Below, piece after piece: positions 1 to 5,616 of a stretch of 6,439 nucleotides of DNA. Numbering within the stretch: position 1 is the first letter of the stretch; every line of letters starts with the position of its first letter. The DNA is from Candidatus Omnitrophota bacterium (GTDB lineage: Bacteria > Omnitrophota > Gorgyraeia > Gygaellales > Profunditerraquicolaceae): the NCBI GenBank assembly GCA_018814745.1, contig JAHIZC010000102.1, forward strand, positions 1 to 6,439, in the 5' to 3' direction. Made by a program: the position numbers and the translations under genes. The notes beneath the pieces are model-generated. The model worked only from the letters and a program-made list of their open reading frames with translations, had not been told where the DNA came from and did not search any database.

Positions 1-36
1 ACCGATAATTATCAGATCATGCGTGACTAAACTCAC
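1..36 (-). CDS. lpdA: Start of a flavin disulfide reductase, probably dihydrolipoamide dehydrogenase (5' fragment)
   Basis: Only the first 12 codons are in the window, reading [12 protein letters not shown] from a GTG start. The DLIIIG string is the typical first beta strand of the FAD-binding Rossmann fold (hDLIIIGgGpaG) in dihydrolipoamide dehydrogenases and thioredoxin reductases. An AGAGGAG Shine-Dalgarno sequence lies 7 nt upstream of the GTG, inside the 3' end of lipA, and is the best ribosome site near this end of the operon. The frame overlaps the last 20 nt of lipA. Position directly after lipoyl synthase favours the E3 component of lipoate-dependent complexes (lpdA), which reoxidises dihydrolipoyl groups using NAD+. 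With only 12 residues visible, thioredoxin reductase (trxB) or another FAD enzyme cannot be excluded; trxA at the head of the operon makes trxB a real alternative. Confidence 0.55.
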   Translation of the reverse strand, partial: MSLVTHDLIIIG

Positions 37-994
37 GATACAACTCCTCTGCTTTATAAGAACTGCGCACCTTGGGGCCGGATAAAACTGCCTTAAAGCC
101 TAACCTCAAAGCTATCTCTCCATACTCCCTGAATTGTTCGATTGTAACAAATTCCTTTACCGGATAATGTTCAGCTGTTGGTGCTAAATACTGCCCTAAA
201 GTCAGGCAATCACACTGATGATCCCTTAAATCCTTTATCGTTTTAATCACTTCTGAATGCGTCTCTCCTATTCCAAGCATTATAGATGATTTGGTGGTAA
301 CCTCTGGTTTTAATTTCTTTATTGTTTTGATTATATCTAAAGAGCGCTGATAATCAGCCATCGGCCTTAGTTCACCATAAAGCCGCTCTACTGTTTCAAT
401 GTTATGAGCGATCACATCAGGCCCCGCACTCGTTACACGCCGCAGACTTCCAAGTTCACCCTGAAAGTCAGGGATTAAGACTTCAATCTTTACCCCGTTA
501 GAAATCTTGCTACACCTCTCAGTGTTAGTGATATTTCTAACGGGGTTAATATCTTTATTATTTTGGCGGATCAATTCTATGGTCTTGACAAACATCGAAG
601 CACCGCCGTCAGGAAGATCATCCCGGGTAACTGAAGTGATTACCACGAATTCCAAACCCAGGAGCTTAACCAGCTGGCTTATCCTGGAAGGCTCATCTTC
701 ATCTAGTCCTTGTAGGGACGGTTCTCTAGCCGAAGCAGAACTGTCCCCTTCTTGGGGACACTTCTGCTTTGAGTTGAGAACCGTCCCTAGGTTACAAAAG
801 CGGCAATTTCTCGTACAGGTATTTCCTAAAATCATAAAAGTTGCCTGATTATCTTTAAAACAATCGGAGATATTCGGACATTTGGCCTCCCGGCACACAG
901 AGTTTAATCTAAACTCAGAGATTAAACGCGAAATCTTTAGAGTCCGTTCACCGGGGATTTCCTGTTTAAACCAATCAGGCAGCCTATTTTTCAT
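17..994 (-). CDS. lipA: Lipoyl synthase (radical SAM), with two in-frame palindromic insertions
   Basis: LipA inserts two sulfur atoms into protein-bound octanoyl groups to make lipoyl cofactors, using S-adenosylmethionine and two 4Fe-4S clusters in the cytoplasm. The auxiliary-cluster cysteines are visible at C34, C39 and C45 (CX4CX5C). The radical SAM motif is C60, C64, C67 (CTRNCRFC). The C-terminal RSSY at 310-313 carries the serine that binds the auxiliary cluster. Other family strings are [15 protein letters not shown] (117-131), VLIPDF (172-177) and TLGQYLAP (265-272). The protein has 325 residues, longer than this catalytic core needs, because of two extra segments at about 69-94 and 150-168. 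Each is encoded by a palindromic element (see repeats). The start ATG overlaps the stop of the preceding cysteine-rich gene as ATGA, with no clear Shine-Dalgarno, so coupled translation is likely. All catalytic residues remain, so I infer a working enzyme. Confidence 0.95.
   Translation of the reverse strand: MKNRLPDWFKQEIPGERTLKISRLISEFRLNSVCREAKCPNISDCFKDNQATFMILGNTCTRNCRFCNLGTVLNSKQKCPQEGDSSASAREPSLQGLDEDEPSRISQLVKLLGLEFVVITSVTRDDLPDGGASMFVKTIELIRQNNKDINPVRNITNTERCSKISNGVKIEVLIPDFQGELGSLRRVTSAGPDVIAHNIETVERLYGELRPMADYQRSLDIIKTIKKLKPEVTTKSSIMLGIGETHSEVIKTIKDLRDHQCDCLTLGQYLAPTAEHYPVKEFVTIEQFREYGEIALRLGFKAVLSGPKVRSSYKAEELYREFSHA
492..546. repeat. Palindromic element B inside lipA (NPVRN...KISNGV-coding)
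   Basis: A perfect 14-bp inverted repeat, ACCCCGTTAGAAAT at 492-505 and its complement at 533-546, flanks a 27-nt centre. The centre has a smaller hairpin (ACAC 512-515 with GTGT 522-525, extendable over a bulge by CT 510-511 with AG 527-528). Read in the lipA frame it encodes residues 150-168, beginning NPVRN and ending KISNGV. Removing exactly these 19 codons joins IRQNNKDI to KIEVLIPDF. That is the same spacing as IREKSPQIKIETLVPDF in E. coli LipA as I remember it. This clean length fit is the main evidence that it is an insertion. I see no convincing target-site duplication. I recall similar NPVRN/ISNGV peptides in proteins of candidate-phylum bacteria but cannot check this here. Confidence 0.85.
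713..789. repeat. Palindromic REP-like element A inside lipA (GGGACGGTTCTC arms)
   Basis: A 77-bp nested inverted repeat. The outer arms TAGGGACGGTTCTC (713-726) and complement (776-789) match over 14 bp. The middle arms AAGCAGAA (733-740) and TTCTGCTT (762-769) match over 8 bp. The inner arms TGTCCCC (742-748) and GGGGACA (754-760) close on a 5-nt loop. Only a C/C mismatch and two 6-nt bulges interrupt the stem. It encodes lipA residues 69-94 without a stop. Between the radical SAM motif and the EP of DEDEP, this LipA has about 33 residues where the E. coli protein, from memory, has 13, a net gain near 20. The GGGACGGTTCT and TGTCCCC...GGGGACA strings resemble REP elements mobilised by REP-associated tyrosine transposases (TnpA_REP/RAYT). 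No such transposase is in the window. Confidence 0.85.
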
Positions 995-1188
995 TTTTGG
1001 GTGCTTATAAAGTTATCAATCGAACGATCGTAAGTCTTTTCTGCTGCGGATGAGAAGAAACACGCAGGCAGCTGTCCACTCTTACGATGGTAAATTATAC
1101 ATTCACAACAGATACCTTTTCTAGAACAGGGCTGATAACTACAATTGCAATTTGCAAGATTTTGTTTCTGATTCGGGCAGCTCTTCAT
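991..1188 (-). CDS. Small cysteine-rich protein, DUF6485-like
   Basis: A 65-residue cytoplasmic protein with eight cysteines (4, 14, 16, 21, 27, 28, 30, 43). The core [18 protein letters not shown] (14-31), followed by [13 protein letters not shown] (33-45) and EKTYDRSI (50-57), matches my recollection of the uncharacterised DUF6485 family. Cysteine pairing of this kind suggests zinc or iron-sulfur binding, but that is inference and no function is known to me. The ATG at 1188 has a strong AGAGGT Shine-Dalgarno 7 nt upstream, which fixes the start even though it lies 50 nt inside the 3' end of def. The stop overlaps the lipA start as ATGA. Its place immediately before an iron-sulfur enzyme gene may be meaningful or may just reflect operon packing. 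Confidence 0.82.
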   Translation of the reverse strand: MKSCPNQKQNLANCNCSYQPCSRKGICCECIIYHRKSGQLPACFFSSAAEKTYDRSIDNFISTQK

Positions 1189-1687
1189 CTTTTGACCTCT
1201 TTTTTAACTCTTTTATTTTCTTGTTTATTTTTACTCTTTTAATAAATGAAGTATAATCAACGATCAGCTTGCCGTCTAAATGATCTATCTCATGTTGAAA
1301 CACACAGGCTAGTAGATCCTCCACTTCTACGCTAATACGATCAGCGTATTCATCCAGTGCTTCAAGCTTAATCTTCTTTGCACGCTTTACCTTTACACAT
1401 ACTCCCGGAACACTCAAACACCCCTCTTCCTGCACCTGCTGGCCTTCTTTTTTTACGATCTTAGGGTTAACTAACTTATACAAACCGGACCCAATATCCG
1501 CAACAAGCATCCTTTTATTAATTCCAACCTGAGGTGCAGCCAGGCCAACCCCGGAGCTATCATACATTAATCTTGCCATCTCACTTAATCTATCGCGATG
1601 CTCCTGAGTAATTTCCTGGATCGGTTTTGCTTTCTTTCTCAGGACATCATCTCCTAAGAATCTAATTCTTAATTTGATTTTGTTCAT
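1139..1687 (-). CDS. def: Peptide deformylase
   Basis: This metalloenzyme removes the formyl group from the N-terminal methionine of new proteins. All three family motifs are present: [10 protein letters not shown] at 46-55, EEGCLSVPG at 87-95 with metal ligand C90, and QHEIDHLDG at 131-139 with H132, catalytic E133 and H136. At 182 residues it is of usual length. The lysine-rich C-terminal tail beyond about residue 150 ([15 protein letters not shown]) is a common variable extension. Its last 15 or so residues are encoded by the stretch shared with the next gene. The ATG lies 26 nt inside the end of panD, with only a closely spaced AAAGG upstream, so translation is probably coupled. Def is often next to fmt (formyltransferase); here it instead sits between panD and a DUF6485 gene. 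Confidence 0.96.
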   Translation of the reverse strand: MNKIKLRIRFLGDDVLRKKAKPIQEITQEHRDRLSEMARLMYDSSGVGLAAPQVGINKRMLVADIGSGLYKLVNPKIVKKEGQQVQEEGCLSVPGVCVKVKRAKKIKLEALDEYADRISVEVEDLLACVFQHEIDHLDGKLIVDYTSFIKRVKINKKIKELKKRSKDEELPESETKSCKLQL

Positions 1688-2012
1688 TAACCTTTATTAT
1701 CTTTCGTTGCAGGGCATTTACCTCTTTATCATCAACCAATACATAGCAAAGCACGATCACCTGATCACCTTCACAAGAACCACGCGCCGAAGGGCCATTC
1801 AGACAGATCACGCCGCTTCCCGCCTTGCCTTTAATCGCATAGGTCTCAAGACGAAGCCCGTTATTGACATTGAGTACCTCAACCTTTTCCCCATCGCAAA
1901 TATTAGCTGCTTTCATCAAATCCTCATCAATGGTTATACTTCCTTCATAATATAGATTGGTTTCAGTCACGCGCGCTCTGTGAATTTTAGACTTTAACAT
2001 TATTCTTAACAT
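1662..2012 (-). CDS. panD: Aspartate 1-decarboxylase (pyruvoyl enzyme precursor)
   Basis: PanD converts L-aspartate to beta-alanine, a precursor of pantothenate and so of coenzyme A. The proenzyme cuts itself between G24 and S25 (YYEGSITIDEDL), and the serine becomes the pyruvoyl cofactor. Both residues are at the standard positions, as are K9, R54 and Y58 (GLRLETY) of the active site. The C-terminal half has GSGVICLNGPSAR, matching the family's GSGVIxxNGAAAR. The length of 116 residues is normal. An AAGGAG Shine-Dalgarno 9 nt upstream of the first ATG supports that start over the ATG four codons later, and MLRIMLKSKIHRA fits the family's N-terminus. It overlaps ackA by 7 nt and def by 26 nt. 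Linking CoA precursor synthesis to Pta and AckA fits a CoA/acetyl-CoA operon. Confidence 0.96.
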   Translation of the reverse strand: MLRIMLKSKIHRARVTETNLYYEGSITIDEDLMKAANICDGEKVEVLNVNNGLRLETYAIKGKAGSGVICLNGPSARGSCEGDQVIVLCYVLVDDKEVNALQRKIIKVNEQNQIKN

Positions 2013-3073
2013 ATCTGGTTTCTCCTTATCAATTGATAGGCCTGCCGGGCAATCAACAATTCTTCATTAGTAGGTATAACTAGTATTTTGGGTTTATTCT
2101 TGAAATGTGAAAACAACCCATCGCAAATTCTATCTCGGATTATTCTCTGATTCTCTCCGATCCCTGCGGTAAATACCAATGCATCCAAACCCTGCATCAC
2201 GTGAGCATATGCGCCGATATATTTTTTTATCCGGTATGTAAACATATCTATAGCTAATTTTGCCCGCTTATTTCCTGATCTTTCTTTCCTGACTAACGTC
2301 CTCATATCATTACTGATCCCGGAAATTCCTTTCAAACCGCTTCTTTTATTTAGTATATCATCTATTCGCTGGATATTAAACTTTTTCTTCTTCATAATAT
2401 AGGTTACTAAGGCCGGGTCTATATCGCCGCTGCGTGTTCCCATAATCAGCCCCTCTAAAGGAGTAAATCCCATGCTGGTATCAATGGATTTTCCTTTATC
2501 CACCGCGGTAATACTACAACTATTTCCTAAATGGCAGGTAATAATTTTTAACTTATTTAACCGCTTCTTCAATCTGCGCGCTGCCTCACTTGCTACATAC
2601 TCATGGCTGGTGCCGTGAAAACCATATTTCCTTATTCCCAAACGCTTGTAGTATTCAAAAGGAAGCCCATAGATGTATGCATAATCAGGCATCGTCTGAT
2701 GAAATGCGGTATCAAATACCGCTACCTGCTCGACACCCGGCAACAATCTCTTGCAAGCTAGAATTCCTGCAAGATTAGCAGGATTATGAAGCGGGGCGAT
2801 AGATGAGCATTGTTTTATTTTCGCGATAACCGCCCTGTTAATCAATGCCGGTTTTTTAAACTCTCCAGCGCCATGGACTACGCGGTGCCCCAGAGCATCA
2901 ACTTTCCTTATTTTTCCTAAAACTATCTGTATACCGCTATAATGATCTTTTATAGTGGATTGCTTTTCACTGATATGCTCTATCGAACCTTTTGATATGA
3001 TTACTTCCTTAGGCATATCAAAAAATTTGTATTTTATAGATGAACTACCGCTATTTATTATTAATACTCTCAT
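2006..3073 (-). CDS. ackA: Acetate kinase
   Basis: AckA transfers phosphate from acetyl phosphate to ADP, giving acetate and ATP, or the reverse. Visible motifs are the N-terminal NSGSSS (7-12), GHRVVHG (62-68, R64), FDTAFHQTMP (120-129, catalytic D121), FHGTSH (152-157, H153), GTRSGDIDP (212-220, R214) and GIGEN (304-308, E307). At 355 residues it is shorter than the usual roughly 400. The shortening falls in two places: before GHRVVHG (about 26 residues) and between GIGEN and VIPTNEEL (about 19), as compared with E. coli AckA from memory. The family string HLGNGxS reads HLGNSCS here (181-187), replacing a normally conserved glycine. It follows pta by 3 nt with only a poor Shine-Dalgarno, so it is probably coupled. 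Function is likely retained because all catalytic residues are present. Confidence 0.95.
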   Translation of the reverse strand: MRVLIINSGSSSIKYKFFDMPKEVIISKGSIEHISEKQSTIKDHYSGIQIVLGKIRKVDALGHRVVHGAGEFKKPALINRAVIAKIKQCSSIAPLHNPANLAGILACKRLLPGVEQVAVFDTAFHQTMPDYAYIYGLPFEYYKRLGIRKYGFHGTSHEYVASEAARRLKKRLNKLKIITCHLGNSCSITAVDKGKSIDTSMGFTPLEGLIMGTRSGDIDPALVTYIMKKKKFNIQRIDDILNKRSGLKGISGISNDMRTLVRKERSGNKRAKLAIDMFTYRIKKYIGAYAHVMQGLDALVFTAGIGENQRIIRDRICDGLFSHFKNKPKILVIPTNEELLIARQAYQLIRRNQIC

Positions 3074-3076
3074 CTC

Positions 3077-4006
3077 TTACTGTGCCCTGATCGCCGTCAC
3101 AGCCACGCAATCAACAATATCTTCAACTGAACAACCGCGCGATAAATCACTACAGGGTTTATTAAGCCCAAGGATTAAAGGGCCTATCGCCCTTGCATTA
3201 GCTAATCTCTGTACCAGTTTATAACTAATATTCCCCGACTCCAGACTAGGAAAAATCAATATATTTGCTCTCCCTCCCAGCTTACATTCAGGACATTTAA
3301 TTTTAGCTACCTCGGGTACGATCGCGGCATCCGCCTGTATTTCTCCATCTACCAATATAGTGCTATCCTTCTCTTTGATCAGATCCAATGCCTCATGAAT
3401 CTTGGTTATAGCCTTACTTTTTGCAGAACCTTTGGTTGAATAACTAAGCAACGCAATGCGGGGAGTAATATTCAAAACCTTTGAGGATAGTTCTGCGGAC
3501 ATTAAAGCGATATTAGCAAGTTGACGGGAGTTCGGATCTACTACCACAGCGCAATCGGATAAAATCAAAGCACCATTTTCTCCATAGCGAGAATTAGGCA
3601 CGATCATAATAAAGCTGCCACAGGCAATATTTGTACGAACGCTTACCCCCAGGCACCATATCGATGTCCTCGCTACATCCGCCGTCGTATGACTTGCTCC
3701 TGCGACAAACCCATCGACTTTACCTTCACGCGTCATCATCGCCGCATAATAAAGAGGGTCTTCAAACATCTTCTCTACTGCATCAAATTCAATCCCTTTG
3801 TGCTTACGCATCTCATAGAATTCTTGAATATACTTTTCTTTATCTGCGGATACAATTCTGTCTTTGGTAAGCAGGATAACATTAGCAATACCCTCTTCCT
3901 CTATTATCCGGCTAGCCTCTTGCACACGCTTATCTTCCGGCTCAGGAAGAACAATCGTCTTTCTAGATATTGCAGCTTTCTTATGTAACGTTTTTATTAT
4001 ATCCAT
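3077..4006 (-). CDS. pta: Phosphate acetyltransferase, catalytic domain only
   Basis: Pta exchanges CoA of acetyl-CoA for phosphate to give acetyl phosphate, the substrate of AckA encoded just downstream. The 309-residue protein is a single PTA/PTB catalytic domain. Visible are IVLPEPEDKRVQEA (18-31), DGFVAGASHTTADVAR (98-113), LSYSTKGSA (187-195), IFPSLESGNISYKLVQ (251-266) and the C-terminal ARAIGPLILGLNKP with SDLSRGCSVEDIV (286-298). S289, R290 and D296 correspond to the catalytic S309, R310 and D316 of the Methanosarcina enzyme. The regulatory N-terminal half found in long Pta proteins such as that of E. coli is missing here and is encoded as the separate gene immediately upstream. The ATG is 1 nt after that gene's stop, with AGAGG 7 nt upstream inside its last codons. 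Confidence 0.96.
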   Translation of the reverse strand: MDIIKTLHKKAAISRKTIVLPEPEDKRVQEASRIIEEEGIANVILLTKDRIVSADKEKYIQEFYEMRKHKGIEFDAVEKMFEDPLYYAAMMTREGKVDGFVAGASHTTADVARTSIWCLGVSVRTNIACGSFIMIVPNSRYGENGALILSDCAVVVDPNSRQLANIALMSAELSSKVLNITPRIALLSYSTKGSAKSKAITKIHEALDLIKEKDSTILVDGEIQADAAIVPEVAKIKCPECKLGGRANILIFPSLESGNISYKLVQRLANARAIGPLILGLNKPCSDLSRGCSVEDIVDCVAVTAIRAQ

Positions 4007-4007
4007 T

Positions 4008-5105
4008 TTAGATCCTCTTTAAAATTTTCTTAAAGTCTATGTTATCTCTAACTAATTTGATTACTGTTTCGATCTTATCCTTATCCTGCGGCCTAATCTT
4101 AACCGTTAGATCATGAACGCAAGAGGCGGCAGTGTAGGTATCGGTTTTAGCCAGCAACACCGGAATTTTAGAATTCCGCAATAGGCTAATCGTTGGTTCT
4201 CCGGGAATAACATTTCCCGTAAGAACCAATCCGGAAATCTTAAGCTCTTTCTTATCCGATGTCCTGAAACATCCTAATGCTGCCGTAATCATATCTTCCC
4301 TATCTCCGGGCGTAATCAAAAGACTGTCATTGACTATATATTTAATGGCATCACGGGGTTTCATCGCCCCGACCATTACTCTAGAAACATAACTTCCCAA
4401 AGACTCCTTCCCGCAGAGAATTTCAAAATCCGTCTCCTCTATAATCTGCTCTACGGTAGGATGAGAGAGCATCGGATTATAAGGAATAACTCCAAGGACA
4501 TCTACCCCTTTCCTCGCCAGCCCTTTTCTTACCAAGCAATTAATCTTATCAAATTTACTCGGCAAAACCTTATTAATAATAACACCCAATACCTTGACTC
4601 CTTCTCTTTCAAATAAAGCTTTATTCAGCAGTATCTCGTCTATCGGCCGGCCGATTCCTCCGGAAGAAATAATGATCACTTTTGAACCGAGCAGTTTTGC
4701 TACATAGGCGTTAGAATGGTCAAACACCGAACCTACGCCTGCATGGCCAGTACCTTCGATTACCACTAAATCCTGCCTTCTCCCTACCTTATTGAATGCT
4801 TTCTTGATTTGTTTTGAGATCGACTTCTTATCCGGGGAACTGATGTACCTTTCGGTAAAACCCTTCTCGACTGCCACCGGACTCATGTCTTTTAATCCGC
4901 ATCTTACCTGACAGGTTGCGGTTACTTTCTCAATCAAAATAGAATCTTCATCAACCTTAATTCCCTGCTCTTCGAGATAACGCTGTCCGATCGGCTTGAT
5001 AAAGGCTACTTTCTTAAATTTATCCCGGAAGTTAAATATCAAGCCCAAAGAAACCGTGGTTTTGCCGTCATTCTGCTTAGTCGCGGCAATGAATATTTTC
5101 TTCAT
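4008..5105 (-). CDS. BioD-like P-loop + DRTGG domain protein, the detached N-terminal half of a long Pta
   Basis: A 365-residue cytoplasmic protein. Residues 1 to about 215 are a dethiobiotin-synthetase-like P-loop domain: Walker A-type ATKQNDGKTT (8-17), VIEGTGHAGVG (115-125), VIIISSGGIGRPIDE (143-157) and VLGVIINKV (172-180). Residues from about 228 to 335 form a DRTGG domain, with SLLITPGDREDMITAAL (261-277) and GLVLTGN (292-298). These align with SLLVTSADRPDVLVAACL and ALLLTGG of the E. coli Pta N-terminal part (from memory). The same domain order continues into the catalytic domain in long Pta proteins, and here the catalytic domain starts 1 nt later as a separate gene. I infer that it associates with Pta and regulates it, possibly by sensing nucleotides or metabolites. 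It is not true BioD and no biotin genes are nearby. Its ATG overlaps the trxA stop as TAATG. Confidence 0.9.
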   Translation of the reverse strand: MKKIFIAATKQNDGKTTVSLGLIFNFRDKFKKVAFIKPIGQRYLEEQGIKVDEDSILIEKVTATCQVRCGLKDMSPVAVEKGFTERYISSPDKKSISKQIKKAFNKVGRRQDLVVIEGTGHAGVGSVFDHSNAYVAKLLGSKVIIISSGGIGRPIDEILLNKALFEREGVKVLGVIINKVLPSKFDKINCLVRKGLARKGVDVLGVIPYNPMLSHPTVEQIIEETDFEILCGKESLGSYVSRVMVGAMKPRDAIKYIVNDSLLITPGDREDMITAALGCFRTSDKKELKISGLVLTGNVIPGEPTISLLRNSKIPVLLAKTDTYTAASCVHDLTVKIRPQDKDKIETVIKLVRDNIDFKKILKRI

Positions 5106-5425
5106 TATAAGTTAGCTTCTATTTTTCTTTTTAGGCCAGACATACTTAAAACACCGACAACTTGTTCCATTATCTTGCCGTCTTTGAAGAATATAATGGT
5201 AGGCACTGACATAACTGCGTAGGCTGTGGCGGTTTTCGGGCTGGCCTCAACATCTACTTTGCCAATCTTGATCTTCTTTGAGTATTCCTTGGCTAACTCC
5301 TCAAGTAAAGGTGCAATCATCTTGCAAGGGCTGCACCAAGCTGCCCAGAAGTCAACTAAAACTGGTAAATCTGAATCTAAAACCTCTTTTTTGAAATTAG
5401 CATCTGTGTAATGCGGTAAGCTCAT
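5105..5425 (-). CDS. trxA: Thioredoxin
   Basis: A 106-residue cytoplasmic disulfide reductase of standard thioredoxin length and with no signal peptide. The redox motif is WCSPCK (C31 and C34) within VDFWAAWCSPCKMIAPLLEEL (starting at residue 24). The middle residue is serine instead of the canonical glycine of WCGPC, which may alter its redox potential slightly. The cis-proline is P75 (MSVPTIIFFKDG), and KIGKVDVE (53-60) is the usual central strand. A GAGG Shine-Dalgarno lies 7 nt before the ATG. It is the first gene of the minus-strand operon, downstream of a candidate promoter. It overlaps the next start by one base (TAATG). A single-domain thioredoxin at the head of a Pta-AckA operon is unusual. 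It could serve general reduction, or keep the cysteine-rich and lipoyl proteins encoded downstream reduced (inference). Confidence 0.96.
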   Translation of the reverse strand: MSLPHYTDANFKKEVLDSDLPVLVDFWAAWCSPCKMIAPLLEELAKEYSKKIKIGKVDVEASPKTATAYAVMSVPTIIFFKDGKIMEQVVGVLSMSGLKRKIEANL

Positions 5426-5463
5426 ATGCAGTCCTCAAGGTTAATGGGTTAATAAATGTTGGC

Positions 5464-5483
5464 AGGTAAGTTAAGGTAAGTTA
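5464..5483. repeat. Perfect 10-bp tandem duplication in the trxA leader/promoter
   Basis: AGGTAAGTTA occurs twice head to tail (5464-5473 and 5474-5483). The second copy overlaps the candidate trxA -10 box (5480-5485). The first covers the expected transcription start near 5473. It could be a slippage product or a two-site binding region for a regulator one helical turn apart. Confidence 0.7.
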
Positions 5484-5507
5484 TAAAATATCATAAATAA
5501 AGTTCAA
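5480..5507 (-). promoter_or_regulatory. Candidate sigma-70-type promoter for the trxA operon
   Basis: Reading the minus strand, TTGAAC (5502-5507) is followed after 16 nt by TATAAC (5480-5485), a 4/6 and 5/6 fit to TTGACA and TATAAT. The start would fall near 5473, giving a leader of about 48 nt to the trxA ATG. The surroundings are AT-rich, so chance matches are possible. It is the only clear candidate upstream of the nine-gene operon. Confidence 0.45.
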
Positions 5508-5568
5508 TTGCAAGAGATTTTAAAAACACTCCTAACCTCTTGGCAAGCATATTGTTATTATAAAAATC

Positions 5569-5598
5569 CTTACAAAAAGACCATATCTATGTTATACT
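5569..5598 (+). promoter_or_regulatory. Candidate promoter for the plus-strand membrane protein/pilin genes
   Basis: CTTACA (5569-5574) and TATACT (5593-5598) are separated by 18 nt and match the sigma-70 boxes at 4/6 and 5/6. Transcription would start near 5605, right at the AAAAGGA ribosome site, which leaves a very short leader of about 12 nt. The -10 match is good; the -35 is weak. Confidence 0.4.
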
Positions 5599-5616
5599 AT
5601 TTCAAAAGGAAAAAAT

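Noticed and set aside
507..848. 113-codon plus-strand open frame opposite lipA
   Set aside because: Antisense shadow of lipA; it stays open largely because the palindromic elements read without stops on both strands. No recognisable protein features.
1674..1955. Plus-strand open frame opposite panD
   Set aside because: Lies fully over a certain panD gene and shows no ribosome site or family motif.
2590..2778. Plus-strand open frame opposite ackA
   Set aside because: Short antisense shadow of a conserved enzyme.
3178..3194. Inverted repeat AAGGGC-ctatc-GCCCTT that looks like a terminator stem
   Set aside because: Inside the invariant ARAIGPL coding motif of pta, with no T-tract on either side.
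2955..3224. Plus-strand open frame across the ackA/pta junction
   Set aside because: Antisense shadow; both genes beneath are certain.
3631..3988. Two plus-strand open frames opposite pta
   Set aside because: Overlap each other in different frames and lie against a certain pta gene.
4642..4655. Perfect 14-bp palindrome ATCGGCCGGCCGAT
   Set aside because: Within the conserved GRPID-coding part of the BioD-like gene; single, no loop or flanking structure, likely codon-driven chance.
5226..5411. Plus-strand open frame opposite trxA
   Set aside because: Antisense shadow of thioredoxin.
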